Below, piece after piece: positions 1 through 10,138 of a stretch of 64,000 nucleotides of DNA. This DNA is from Pseudomonas sp. B21-056 (GTDB lineage Bacteria > Pseudomonadota > Gammaproteobacteria > Pseudomonadales > Pseudomonadaceae). The notes below the pieces were generated by a model that was given only the letters and a program-made list of their open reading frames with translations, was not told the DNA's origin and did no database searches. The stretch covers positions 6,076,001 to 6,140,000 of the forward strand of contig NZ_CP087203.1 of assembly GCF_026016325.1 (NCBI RefSeq), read 5' to 3'. Both the position numbers and the translations under genes were made by a program. Position 1 is the first letter of the stretch. Each line of letters starts with the position of its first letter.

Positions 1-98
1 CCTTGAACGTTGGTCGCGCAGTCAATGCGACCCACACACTGGCGGTGGGCTGTTATTGTCCATGGAGCAAGGACGCACCATCCGAATAAGGGAGCACC

Positions 99-2507
99 AT
101 GAAACGCAGCCTCATTGCCTTTCTGTCATTGGTCGTCACCGCCCTCATCGTCACCGGCGGTTACCTCTACAGCAAGCAGCCCACCCGCCAGGGCACGGTG
201 CAGTTGCAGGGGCTGCAAGGCTCGGTGACCGTGCGCTACGACGAACGCGGCGTGCCGCATATCCGTGCCGAGAACGAAACCGACCTGTACCGTGCGCTTG
301 GTTACGTCCATGCCCAGGACCGGTTGTTCCAGATGGAGGTCATGCGCCGCCTCGCCCGTGGTGAGCTGGCCGAGGTGCTGGGGCCGAAACTGCTCGACAC
401 CGATAAGCTGATGCGCAGCCTGCGTATCCGCGAGCGCGCCGCCCGTTATGTGGCGGAACAGGACCCGCAGTCCCCGGCCTGGATCGCGATGCAGGCTTAT
501 CTCGACGGCATCAACCGCTACCAGGACAGCCACGCCCGGCCGCTGGAGTTCGATGTCCTGGGGATTCCCAAGCGCCCGTTCACCGTTGAAGACACGGTGA
601 GCATTACCGGCTACATGGCCTACAGTTTCGCCGCCGCCTTTCGTACCGAACCGCTGCTGACCTATGTGCGCGATCAACTGGGCGCTGACTACCTGAATAT
701 TTTCGACCTCGACTGGCAACCCAAGGGCGTGCTGGGCGAGCACCGCAAATCCGCCCTGCCACTGGCCGACGCCGACTGGAAAGGCCTCGATGCCTTGGCC
801 CGCTTGAGCGAACAGGCCCTGGTCGGAAGCGGCCTGCCGCAATTCGAAGGCAGCAATGCCTGGGCCGTTGCCGGCAGCCATACCCGCAGCGGCAAACCTT
901 TGTTGGCGGGTGACCCGCACATCCGCTTCTCCACACCCTCGGTGTGGTATGAGGCACACCTTTCGGCGCCGGGCTTCGAACTCTACGGGCACTACCAGGC
1001 ATTGTTGCCGTTTGCGACCCTGGGCATGAACAAGGATTTCGGCTGGAGCGTCACCATGTTCCAGAACGACGACCTGGACCTGATTGCCGAGAAGATCAAC
1101 CCGGACAACCCCGAACAGGTCTGGTATCGCGACCAGTGGGTGGACATGACCCGTAGCGAACAACAGATCGCGGTGAAAGGCCAGGCCCCGGTGACGCTGG
1201 TGCTGCGCCAGTCGCCCCACGGCCCGATCGTCAATGATCTGCTCGGGGCCAATGCCGGCAACACGCCGATCGCCATGTGGTGGGGGTTCCTGGAAAGCCG
1301 CAATCCGATCCTCGAGGCCTTCTACCAGCTCAACCGTGCCGACACACTGGTCAAGGCGCGCGGAGCGTCAGCCAAGATCCATGCGCCGGGGCTGAATGTG
1401 GTCTGGGCCAATGCCAAGGGCGATATCGGCTGGTGGGCCGCCGCCCAACTGCCCAAGCGGCCGGCGGGAGTGAAACCCGGCTTCCTGCTCGATGGCAGCA
1501 GCCCGGAGGCGGAAAAGGAGGGCTTCTACCCCTTCAGCAACAATCCCCAGGAAGAGAACCCGGCCCGTGGCTATATCGTTTCGGCGAATTTCCAGCCGGT
1601 TTCCCCCAGCGGCATCGAGGTCCCGGGCTACTACAACCTCGCCGACCGCGGGCAGCAACTCAATCTGCAGCTCAGCGACAAACAGACGAAGTGGGACATC
1701 GAAGCCACCCGCCAGCTGCAACTGGGCACCACCACCGGCTATGGGCCGCGCTTGCTGGCGCCCTTGCTGCCGGTGTTGAGGGAAGTGGTCAGCGATCCGC
1801 AGGAACGCAAGTGGGTGGAACAACTGGCGCAATGGCCGGGCGATTACCCGCTGGATTCCATCAGCGCCACGCTGTTCAACCAGTTCCTGTTCAACCTGGC
1901 TGATGCCGCCCTGCACGATGAACTGGGAGACGGTTTTTTTGAAACCGCATTGTCGACCCGCGTGATCGACGCCGCGCTGCCGCGCCTGGCCGCCTCGGCG
2001 GACTCGCCATGGTGGGACGATCGCACGACCCTGGGCAAGGAGGCCCGTGCCGACATCGTGAAGGCGGCCTGGAGCAAAAGCCTGGCGCACCTGAAGGCCA
2101 CCTTCGGTGACGACGCCACGCAATGGCAATGGGGCAACGCCCATACCCTCACCCACGGACATCCATTGGGCATGCAGAAGCCGTTGGACCGGATCTTCAA
2201 CGTCGGCCCGTTCGCCGCGCCCGGTACCCATGAAGTGCCCAACAACCTCTCGGCCAGGATCGGCCCGGCGCCCTGGCCGGTCACCTACGGCCCGTCCACG
2301 CGACGCATCATCGATTTCGCCGACCCGACCCACAGCCTCACCATCAACCCCGTCGGCCAGAGCGGCGTACCGTTCGACAAGTATTACGCCGATCAGGCCG
2401 AAGCCTACATCGAGGGCCTGTATCACCAGGCGCACCTGGCCGAGGAAGAAGTGACCGCCAACACCCATGACACCCTGAAGCTGTTGCCGGCCAGGACAGC
2501 GCCCTGA
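99..2507 (+). CDS. hacB: Penicillin/AHL acylase family Ntn-hydrolase (HacB-like)
   Basis: This 802-aa protein has an N-terminal hydrophobic segment (residues about 5-22, signal or anchor) followed by the penicillin-amidase fold. The self-processing site is visible: Glu-Gly then Ser252-Asn-Ala-Trp, where Ser252 would become the N-terminal nucleophile of the beta chain after the spacer is removed. Family members hydrolyse amide bonds of beta-lactams or acyl-homoserine lactones in the periplasm. In P. aeruginosa the acylase hacB (PA0305) sits beside the spu polyamine genes exactly as here, which supports the name. The ATG follows a good AAGGGAG site. The true substrate cannot be read from sequence. 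Confidence 0.8.
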   Translation: MKRSLIAFLSLVVTALIVTGGYLYSKQPTRQGTVQLQGLQGSVTVRYDERGVPHIRAENETDLYRALGYVHAQDRLFQMEVMRRLARGELAEVLGPKLLDTDKLMRSLRIRERAARYVAEQDPQSPAWIAMQAYLDGINRYQDSHARPLEFDVLGIPKRPFTVEDTVSITGYMAYSFAAAFRTEPLLTYVRDQLGADYLNIFDLDWQPKGVLGEHRKSALPLADADWKGLDALARLSEQALVGSGLPQFEGSNAWAVAGSHTRSGKPLLAGDPHIRFSTPSVWYEAHLSAPGFELYGHYQALLPFATLGMNKDFGWSVTMFQNDDLDLIAEKINPDNPEQVWYRDQWVDMTRSEQQIAVKGQAPVTLVLRQSPHGPIVNDLLGANAGNTPIAMWWGFLESRNPILEAFYQLNRADTLVKARGASAKIHAPGLNVVWANAKGDIGWWAAAQLPKRPAGVKPGFLLDGSSPEAEKEGFYPFSNNPQEENPARGYIVSANFQPVSPSGIEVPGYYNLADRGQQLNLQLSDKQTKWDIEATRQLQLGTTTGYGPRLLAPLLPVLREVVSDPQERKWVEQLAQWPGDYPLDSISATLFNQFLFNLADAALHDELGDGFFETALSTRVIDAALPRLAASADSPWWDDRTTLGKEARADIVKAAWSKSLAHLKATFGDDATQWQWGNAHTLTHGHPLGMQKPLDRIFNVGPFAAPGTHEVPNNLSARIGPAPWPVTYGPSTRRIIDFADPTHSLTINPVGQSGVPFDKYYADQAEAYIEGLYHQAHLAEEEVTANTHDTLKLLPARTAP

Positions 2508-2607
2508 GTCGGGCGAGGTAGGTTTTTTCCGTCACCGGCAGGCTTGATCGTCATTGTTGGTCAAGACTACAGGGGGTTCCCCGTCCACCCTCAATGGAGT
2601 CAATGCG

Positions 2608-2949
2608 ATGTTCAACAACTGGTCCGAACTGCTGCCCACCATCAAGAGCGCCTTCGGTGCCCTGGGCAAGAGCAACCCGAAAATGGTCAAGGCCTACATG
2701 GCCCTGGATGAAGCCGCGGCCGAGAACAATGTGCTCGATGCCAAGACCCGGGAGCTGATCTCCATCGCTGTGGCGATCACCACCCGCTGCGACGGTTGCA
2801 TCGGCGTGCACACCGACGCCGCCATCAAGGCCGGCGCCACCCGCGAAGAAATCGCCGCGACCCTGGCCACGGCTGTTTCATTGAATGCTGGCGCGGCGTA
2901 CATCTACTCGCTGCGGGCATTGGAGGCGCATGACACGCTGAAGAAATGA
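2608..2949 (+). CDS. Carboxymuconolactone decarboxylase (AhpD-like) family protein
   Basis: A 113-aa protein of the CMD/AhpD superfamily. It carries the redox motif Cys-Asp-Gly-Cys-Ile-Gly-Val-His, the CxxC plus histidine arrangement of alkylhydroperoxidase-like members, in an all-helical context. The likely role is thiol-dependent peroxidase or a related redox function in the cytosol; the substrate is unknown. An in-frame extension to 2554 exists, but the ATG at 2608 has the ribosome site ATGGAGT and the usual N-terminus. It follows hacB by 100 bp on the same strand and may be read from its own promoter. Confidence 0.85.
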   Translation: MFNNWSELLPTIKSAFGALGKSNPKMVKAYMALDEAAAENNVLDAKTRELISIAVAITTRCDGCIGVHTDAAIKAGATREEIAATLATAVSLNAGAAYIYSLRALEAHDTLKK

Positions 2950-2983
2950 GGGATGGCGTGGCATATTCTTCGACTGTCCCACC

Positions 2984-3081
2984 GCTATCGCGAGCAGGCT
3001 CGCTCCCACAGGGTTGTCTGTCGCTCATGGTCTATTGACCTGCCACAAATCCTCTGTAGGAGCGAGCCTGCTCGCGATAGC
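2984..3081. repeat. REP-like mirrored pair, family A
   Basis: Two inverted copies of a roughly 27-bp element (core GCGAGCAGGCTCGCTCCCAC) lie at 2984-3010 and 3055-3081 between the CMD gene and spuH. Each copy is itself partly palindromic. The same family recurs at 19243, 26817, 30224, 34972, 41885 and 62398. Confidence 0.9.
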
Positions 3082-3105
3082 GGTTTCAGGTTCAACCAAA
3101 AAACC

Positions 3106-3136
3106 TGTGGCGAGGGAGCTTGCCTCCCTCGCCACA
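3106..3136 (-). terminator. Hairpin after spuH
   Basis: TGTGGCGAGGGAG and CTCCCTCGCCACA form a perfect 13-bp stem with a short loop, ten bases beyond the spuH stop. There is no strong U-tract. It resembles the TGTGGCGAGG repeat family and probably ends or protects the spu transcript. Confidence 0.5.
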
Positions 3137-3145
3137 CTGCCTCAT

Positions 3146-4036
3146 TCAGGCCTGAGCAGTGGCGGCCGCCCGACGGACTTCCGGCTGCTTCCAGGAATCG
3201 GCAGCACTTTCCTCGATGGCTTGCTGGATCGCCCGCTTGCGGTTTTCTTCGGCGCGGCGGCTGAAGTACCAGACCAGGAAGGTGACCAGCGACACCGCCA
3301 GCAGGATCAGGCTCGCCACGGCGTTGATCTCCGGCTTCACGCCCAGGCGCACCGCCGAGAACACTTCCATCGGCAGGGTCGTCGAGCCCGGGCCCGAGAC
3401 GAAGCTCGCCAGCACCAGGTCGTCCAAGGACAACGCGAACGACATCATGCCGCCCGCCGCCAGCGACGGCGCGATCATCGGGATGGTGATCAGGATGAAC
3501 ACCTTCCACGGCCGCGCACCGAGGTCCATGGCCGCCTCTTCGATGGACAGGTCCAACTCACGCAAGCGTGACGAAACCACCACCGCCACATAGGCCGCGC
3601 AGAACGTGGTGTGGGCGATCCAGATCGTGACGATGCCACGTTCCTGGGGCCAGCCGATCATCTGCGCCATGGCCACGAACAGCAGCAACAGCGACAGACC
3701 GGTGATCACTTCCGGCATCACCAGCGGCGCGGTGACCAGGCCGCCGAACAGCGTGCGTCCTTTGAAGCGGGTGATGCGGGTCAGCACGAAGGCCGCCAGC
3801 GTACCCAGGGCCACCGCGGCCACCGCCGTGTAGCAGGCGATTTCCAGCGAACGCAGCACCGAGCCCATCAGTTGGCTGTTGTCCAGCAGGCCGACGTACC
3901 ACTTGACCGACCAACCGCCCCACACCGTCACCAGTTTCGAGGCGTTGAACGAGTAGATCACCAGGATCACCATTGGCGCGTAGATGAACAGCAATCCCAG
4001 CACCAGCATCAGGCTTGAAAAACTGAAGCGCTTCAT
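3146..4036 (-). CDS. spuH: Polyamine ABC transporter permease SpuH (PotI family)
   Basis: This 296-aa inner-membrane permease has about six hydrophobic helices and the binding-protein-dependent transport loop (EEAAMDLGARPWKVFILI region) that contacts the ATPase. It is the last gene of the minus-strand polyamine uptake set and pairs with SpuG to form the channel. Its ATG overlaps the spuG stop in an ATGA arrangement, so translation is coupled. Family length and order match potI/spuH. The C-terminal tail is charged and rich in Ala, Glu and Arg. Confidence 0.93.
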   Translation of the reverse strand: MKRFSFSSLMLVLGLLFIYAPMVILVIYSFNASKLVTVWGGWSVKWYVGLLDNSQLMGSVLRSLEIACYTAVAAVALGTLAAFVLTRITRFKGRTLFGGLVTAPLVMPEVITGLSLLLLFVAMAQMIGWPQERGIVTIWIAHTTFCAAYVAVVVSSRLRELDLSIEEAAMDLGARPWKVFILITIPMIAPSLAAGGMMSFALSLDDLVLASFVSGPGSTTLPMEVFSAVRLGVKPEINAVASLILLAVSLVTFLVWYFSRRAEENRKRAIQQAIEESAADSWKQPEVRRAAATAQA

Positions 4037-4953
4037 TCCTTGCCCTCCATTTCTTTGGCCTGACTGCGGTTGAACAGGATGATCGGCACGATCAGGATCG
4101 CCAGCATCACCACCGCCAGGGCGGACGCCACCGGCCAGTCACGGTTATTGAAGAATTCCTGCCACAGCACTTTACCGATCATCAGGGTTTCCGGACCGCC
4201 GAGCAGTTCCGGGATCACGAACTCGCCCACCACCGGAATGAATACCAGCATGCAGCCGGCGATGATGCCGTTCTTGGACAGCGGCACGGTGATTTTCCAG
4301 AAGCTGTTGAACGTGCTCGAACCCAGGTCGGAGGCGGCCTCCAGCAGGCTGGCGTCATGTTTGACCAGGTTGGCGTACAGCGGCAGGATCATGAACGGCA
4401 GGTAGGAGTAGACCACGCCGATATAGACCGCCAGGTTGGTGTTGAGGATCTGCAGCGGTTCGCTGATCCAGCCCATGCTCATCAGGAAACCATTGAGCAG
4501 ACCGTTGTTGCTGAGGATGCCCATCCACGCGTAGACGCGGATCAGGATCGCGGTCCAGGTCGGCATCATGATCAGCAGCACCAGCACCGTCTGCGTCTCT
4601 TTGCGGGCATTGGCAATGGCGTAGGCCATCGGGTAACCGATCAGCAGGCACAGCGCGGTGCTGATCAGGGCCATCTTTAACGAGCCCAGGTAAGCGGCGA
4701 TGTACAGCTCATCCTCGCTGAGCATCGCGTAGTTGGCGAAGTTGAGCAGCACCTGCAGCTTCTGGTCGACGTAGCTGTAGATCTCGGTGTACGGCGGAAT
4801 GGCCACGTCGGCTTCGGCGAAGCTGATCTTCAGGACGATGAAGAACGGCAGCATGAAGAACAGGAACAGCCAGATGAAGGGCACCCCGATGACCAGTTGA
4901 CGGCCACCGGGCGTTATTCGATCGAGTCGGCGTTTGAATTTGCGCATGTTCAT
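4033..4953 (-). CDS. spuG: Polyamine ABC transporter permease SpuG (PotH family)
   Basis: A 306-aa permease with a short basic N-terminus, six predicted membrane helices and the permease signature near the sequence EAASDLGSSTFNSFWKI. It forms the membrane pore with SpuH. An open frame extends further upstream, but the ATG at 4953 overlaps the spuF stop by four bases (ATGA). This coupling is repeated at the spuG/spuH junction and decides the start. It acts in putrescine/spermidine uptake together with SpuF and the binding proteins SpuD and SpuE. Confidence 0.93.
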   Translation of the reverse strand: MNMRKFKRRLDRITPGGRQLVIGVPFIWLFLFFMLPFFIVLKISFAEADVAIPPYTEIYSYVDQKLQVLLNFANYAMLSEDELYIAAYLGSLKMALISTALCLLIGYPMAYAIANARKETQTVLVLLIMMPTWTAILIRVYAWMGILSNNGLLNGFLMSMGWISEPLQILNTNLAVYIGVVYSYLPFMILPLYANLVKHDASLLEAASDLGSSTFNSFWKITVPLSKNGIIAGCMLVFIPVVGEFVIPELLGGPETLMIGKVLWQEFFNNRDWPVASALAVVMLAILIVPIILFNRSQAKEMEGKE

Positions 4954-6092
4954 GAGCGAAGCACCACGCCGCTGTCGTCTTCCCACCAGACGAACACCTG
5001 GTCGCCCCAGGTCGGCCGCTGGCCACGGCGCTCGGCGTTGGCGACGAAGGACTGCACCAGCTTGCCGCTCGGCAGCTCGACGTAGAACACCGAATGCCCA
5101 CCCAGGTAGGCAATGTCATGGACCTTGCCGCTGGACCAGTTGTGCTCACAGGTCGGCTGCTCGACGGTCACCAGCAGTTTTTCCGGGCGAATGGCGTAGG
5201 TCACCGACTTGTCCTGCACCGAGGTGCTGATGCCGTGGCCCACGTAGATGTTGCGGTCCAGGTCCTTGCAGGTCAGCACCGCGTGGCCTTCGGCGTCGTC
5301 CACCACTTCGGTCTCGAAGATGTTGACGTTGCCGATGAACTCGCAGACCAGTCGGCTGGTCGGGGTTTCGTAGATGTCGATCGGGCTGCCGATCTGGGCG
5401 ATCCAGCCCAGGTGCATGATCGCGATGCGCTCGGCCATGGTCATGGCCTCTTCCTGGTCGTGGGTCACCATGACGCAGGTGACGCCGACCCGCTCGATGA
5501 TCTCGACCAGCTCAAGCTGCATTTGCGAGCGCAGCTTCTTGTCCAGGGCACCCATCGGCTCGTCGAGCAGCAACAGCTTCGGACGCTTGGCCAGCGAACG
5601 GGCCAGGGCCACGCGCTGGCGCTGGCCGCCGGAGAGCTGGTGCGGTTTGCGCTTGGCGTACTGGCTCATCTGCACCAGCTTGAGCATCTCGGCCACGCGG
5701 GCGTCGATGTCGGCCTTGGGGATCTTGTCCTGCTGCAGGCCGAAGGCGATGTTCTGCGCCACGGTCATGTGCGGGAACAAGGCGTAGGACTGGAACATCA
5801 TGTTGATCGGCCGCTCATAGGGCGGCATGTCGGTGATGTCCTCGCCGTCGAGGAAAATCCGCCCCTCCGTGGGCCGCTCAAAGCCGGCAAGCATGCGCAG
5901 CAACGTGGATTTGCCCGAACCCGAACCGCCGAGCAAGGCGAAGATCTCGCCTTTTTTGATCTCCAGGGACACATCGTCCACGGCAATCGTCTCGTCGAAC
6001 TTCTTCGTGACCCGGTCGATTTTGACCAGCACCTGCTTGGGTGTCTGGTCGCCCTCGAGGGCTTTCTTATAGGCGCCGGAGGCAACAGCCAT
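4950..6092 (-). CDS. spuF: Polyamine ABC transporter ATPase SpuF (PotG family)
   Basis: A 380-aa ABC ATPase. The Walker A motif GGSGSGKST is at residues 55-63, the signature LSGGQRQR at about 153-160 and Walker B LLLLDEP at about 173-179. A C-terminal TOBE-like regulatory domain fills the last 80-100 residues, as in PotG/PotA. It energises uptake through SpuG and SpuH from the cytosolic face. The ATG at 6092 has a GGGAG site eight bases upstream. It lies about 60 bp after spuE and is translationally coupled to spuG. Confidence 0.95.
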   Translation of the reverse strand: MAVASGAYKKALEGDQTPKQVLVKIDRVTKKFDETIAVDDVSLEIKKGEIFALLGGSGSGKSTLLRMLAGFERPTEGRIFLDGEDITDMPPYERPINMMFQSYALFPHMTVAQNIAFGLQQDKIPKADIDARVAEMLKLVQMSQYAKRKPHQLSGGQRQRVALARSLAKRPKLLLLDEPMGALDKKLRSQMQLELVEIIERVGVTCVMVTHDQEEAMTMAERIAIMHLGWIAQIGSPIDIYETPTSRLVCEFIGNVNIFETEVVDDAEGHAVLTCKDLDRNIYVGHGISTSVQDKSVTYAIRPEKLLVTVEQPTCEHNWSSGKVHDIAYLGGHSVFYVELPSGKLVQSFVANAERRGQRPTWGDQVFVWWEDDSGVVLRS

Positions 6093-6152
6093 TTACGAAA
6101 CTCCCACAGAATTTACAGTTCGCCCCATACGGGCGAACCTTGGTTAGAGCGG

Positions 6153-7364
<1,212 letters not shown>

Positions 7365-7380
7365 TTAGTTATTTAGTTGC

Positions 7381-7417
7381 TCCTGTTGCCGCCGCCGTGA
7401 TGACGGCGACAACAGGA
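7381..7417 (-). other. Intercistronic hairpin between spuD and spuE
   Basis: TCCTGTTGCCGCCG pairs with CGGCGACAACAGGA (14 bp, one mismatch) around a 9-nt loop, just beyond the spuD stop. No U-run follows on the minus strand. It is better read as an mRNA-stabilising or processing hairpin at the 3' end of spuD than as a full terminator. Confidence 0.6.
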
Positions 7418-7434
7418 AGATGCCTCAGGCCGGT

Positions 7435-8547
7435 TTATTTACCGGATTTGATCTTGGTCCAGCTGCGGGTCAGCAGCCGCTGGGTGGCCGGCGGCAGGTC
7501 GCTGATCGCGTAGAGCTTGGCTTTCACTGCGTCCGACGGATAGATGTTCGGATCACCGGAGATTTCCTTGTCCACCAACGCCGTAGCGGCCTTGTTGCCG
7601 TTCGGGAAGCGCACGTTGTCGGTGATCTCAGCCATGATTTCCGGCTTCATCAGGAAGTTCATGTACTTGTAGGCAGCGTCGACGTTCTCGGCATCCTTCG
7701 GAATGGCGACCATGTCGTAGAACGAGCCGGCGCCTTCTTTCGGAATAGCGTAGGCCACCTTGACCTTGCCGCCGGCTTCGGCCGCACGGGACTTGGACTG
7801 CTCGATATCACCCGAGTAACCCACGGCTACGCAGATGTTGCCGTTGGCCAGGTCGGAGATGTACTTGGACGAATGGAAGTAGCTGATCGAAGGACGGATC
7901 TTGAGGAACAGCGCCTCGGCGTCAGCCAGTTGTTTCTTGTCCTGGCTGTCGGTCGGGTAGCCCAGGTAGTGCAACGCCACCGGAATCATCTCGGTCGGCG
8001 AATCGAGGAAGCTCACGCCGCAGCCCTTGAGCTTGGCGATGTTTTCCGGCTTGAGCAGGACATCCCAGGAATCGATCTTGTCGACACCCAGTGCGGCCTT
8101 GACCTTCTCGGGGTTATAACCGATGCCGATGGTGCCCCACATATAAGGGAAGGCGTGCTGGTTGCCCTTGTCGCTGGCATCGCCCACGGCCTTGAGCAGG
8201 TCGGTGTCGAGGTTCTTCCAGTTCGGCAGCTTGGACTTGTCCAGTGGCTGGTAGACGCCGGCCTTGATCTGCTTGGCCAGGAAGTTGTTCGACGGCACCA
8301 CGATGTCGTAACCCGATTTGCCGGCCAGCAACTTGGCCTCCAGGGTTTCGTTGCTGTCGAACACGTCGTAGACCACTTTGATCCCCGACTCTTTCTCGAA
8401 CTTGGCGACCGTGTCCGGTGCGATGTAGTCGGACCAGTTATAGACATGCAGCACTTTATCGTCCGCCTGAACGGCACTCGCCATCACGCCCATCAGGGAC
8501 ATGGCGAGGAGGGTCTTGCCAGCTATCTTCATACCTATTGCCTTCAT
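7435..8547 (-). CDS. spuD: Periplasmic putrescine-binding protein SpuD
   Basis: A 370-aa PotF-family protein with a clear signal peptide (hydrophobic stretch after KIAGKT, cleavage near VQA-DDK) and the conserved [11 protein letters not shown] start of the mature chain. In P. aeruginosa SpuD binds putrescine. Here it precedes its paralogue SpuE, and both end in nearly the same [18 protein letters not shown] tail, showing tandem duplication. ATG 8547 has CTGGAG upstream. An internal ATG at 8532 preceded by AAGG is a possible alternative that would shorten the chain by five residues. Confidence 0.92.
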   Translation of the reverse strand: MKAIGMKIAGKTLLAMSLMGVMASAVQADDKVLHVYNWSDYIAPDTVAKFEKESGIKVVYDVFDSNETLEAKLLAGKSGYDIVVPSNNFLAKQIKAGVYQPLDKSKLPNWKNLDTDLLKAVGDASDKGNQHAFPYMWGTIGIGYNPEKVKAALGVDKIDSWDVLLKPENIAKLKGCGVSFLDSPTEMIPVALHYLGYPTDSQDKKQLADAEALFLKIRPSISYFHSSKYISDLANGNICVAVGYSGDIEQSKSRAAEAGGKVKVAYAIPKEGAGSFYDMVAIPKDAENVDAAYKYMNFLMKPEIMAEITDNVRFPNGNKAATALVDKEISGDPNIYPSDAVKAKLYAISDLPPATQRLLTRSWTKIKSGK

Positions 8548-8714
8548 GGATGATGCTCCAGTTATTCTTTTTAGCCACAGTTCAGTAGCCGGCTCGCGGG
8601 CAACTTGAACAGCCGGTAGTCTGGCAAGTTCCAGGGCAGGCTTTCAACACAAGCCCAAACCTTTTGTTCAGACTGGGCGAGGCCCTTGAAAGCACCTCGC
8701 ACAGAGCCTAGCAC

Positions 8715-10079
8715 TTAGCCTTGCAACGCACTGAGGGTCAGGTCCAGGCACAGCCGCGCCTTGGTCACCAGCTCATCCACCTCGGCCTTGCTGATCACCA
8801 GCGGCGGCGCAATGATCATGGTGTCGCCCACGGCCCGCATGATCAGCCCGTTATCGAAGCAGAACTGCCGGCAGATCATGCCCACGCCCTTGCCTTCGTA
8901 GCGCTGGCGTGTGGCCTTGTCCCGGACCAGTTCGATCGCCCCCAGCAGGCCGACACCGCGCACTTCACCCACCAGCGGGTGGTCGTTCAGTTCCCTCAGG
9001 CGTTTCTGCAAATAGGGTGCCGTTTCGCTGTGGACCCGCTCGATGATTTTTTCTTCACGCAGGATGCGGATGTTTTCCAGCGCCACCGCGGCGGCCACCG
9101 GGTGACCGGAGTAAGTGAAACCGTGGTTGAAGTCGCCGCCTTCGTTGAGCACCTCGACCACATCGTCACGCACGATCAGGCCGCCCATGGGGATGTAGCC
9201 GGAGGTCAGGCCCTTGGCGATGGTCATCATGTGCGGCTTCAAACCGTAGAAGTCGGTACCGAACCACTCACCGGTGCGCCCGAAACCACAGATCACTTCG
9301 TCAGCCACGAACAGGATGTCGTACTTGGCGAGGATCTCCTTCATGCGCGGCCAGTAGCTGTCCGGCGGCACAATCACGCCGCCCGCGCCCTGGATCGGTT
9401 CGGCGATGAAGGCGCCGACGTTGTCCACGCCGATCTCCAGGATCTTCTCTTCCAGTTGATTGGCCGCCCACACGCCGAATTCCTCGGGGCTCATGTTGCC
9501 ACCTTCGCCGAACCAGTACGGCTGGGCGATGTGGACGATGCCCGGGATCGGCAGGTCGCCCTGCTCATGCATATAGGTCATGCCGCCCAGGCTCGCGCCG
9601 GCCACGGTGGAACCGTGGTAACCGTTCTTGCGGCTGATGATGACTTTCTTGTTCGGCTGGCCCTTGATAGCCCAATAGTGGCGGACCATCCGCAGCATGG
9701 TGTCGTTGCCTTCGGAGCCGGAGCCGGTGAAGAACACGTGGTTCATGCCTTCAGGGGCGATATCGGCGATGGCTTTGGACAGTTCCAGCGCCGGCGGGTG
9801 GGCGGTCTGAAAGAACAGGTTGTAGTACGGCAACTCGCGCATCTGCTGGCTGGCGACGTCGGCCAGCTCATCGCGGCCGTAGCCGACGGCCACGCACCAG
9901 AGGCCGGCCATGCCGTCGAGAATCTTGTTGCCTTCACTGTCCCAGAGGTAGACGCCCTTGGCGTGGGTGATGATGCGCGGGCCTTTCTCTTTGAGCTGCT
10001 TGAAATCGCTGAACGGGGCCAGGTGATGATCGCTGCTCAGGGCCTGCCATTCACGGGTTTGCGGGTTGTTGCGAGTCAT
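8715..10079 (-). CDS. spuC: Polyamine:pyruvate aminotransferase SpuC
   Basis: A 454-aa class III PLP aminotransferase. The glycine-rich phosphate loop GSGSEGND is at about 119-126, the Asp-Glu pair of FVADEVICGFGRTG at about 260 and the PLP lysine in MTIAKGL at residue 289. The enzyme moves an amino group from putrescine (and cadaverine) to pyruvate, giving 4-aminobutanal and alanine. AAGGAG eight bases before ATG 10079 fixes the start. It sits between spuB and spuD in the usual order, with a 167-bp spacer before spuD. Confidence 0.93.
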   Translation of the reverse strand: MTRNNPQTREWQALSSDHHLAPFSDFKQLKEKGPRIITHAKGVYLWDSEGNKILDGMAGLWCVAVGYGRDELADVASQQMRELPYYNLFFQTAHPPALELSKAIADIAPEGMNHVFFTGSGSEGNDTMLRMVRHYWAIKGQPNKKVIISRKNGYHGSTVAGASLGGMTYMHEQGDLPIPGIVHIAQPYWFGEGGNMSPEEFGVWAANQLEEKILEIGVDNVGAFIAEPIQGAGGVIVPPDSYWPRMKEILAKYDILFVADEVICGFGRTGEWFGTDFYGLKPHMMTIAKGLTSGYIPMGGLIVRDDVVEVLNEGGDFNHGFTYSGHPVAAAVALENIRILREEKIIERVHSETAPYLQKRLRELNDHPLVGEVRGVGLLGAIELVRDKATRQRYEGKGVGMICRQFCFDNGLIMRAVGDTMIIAPPLVISKAEVDELVTKARLCLDLTLSALQG

Positions 10080-10138
10080 GCGAATTCTCCTTTATATCGG
10101 TGGGGGCGAAGCTGCCGGAGGCAACCCCGCCCGGCGCC

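Noticed and set aside
126..1220. Long minus-strand open frame opposite hacB
   Set aside because: A GC-rich shadow in register with hacB codons, without ribosome site or domain. The same holds for long frames opposite spuD, spuC, spuB, spuI, ppk, argA and others.
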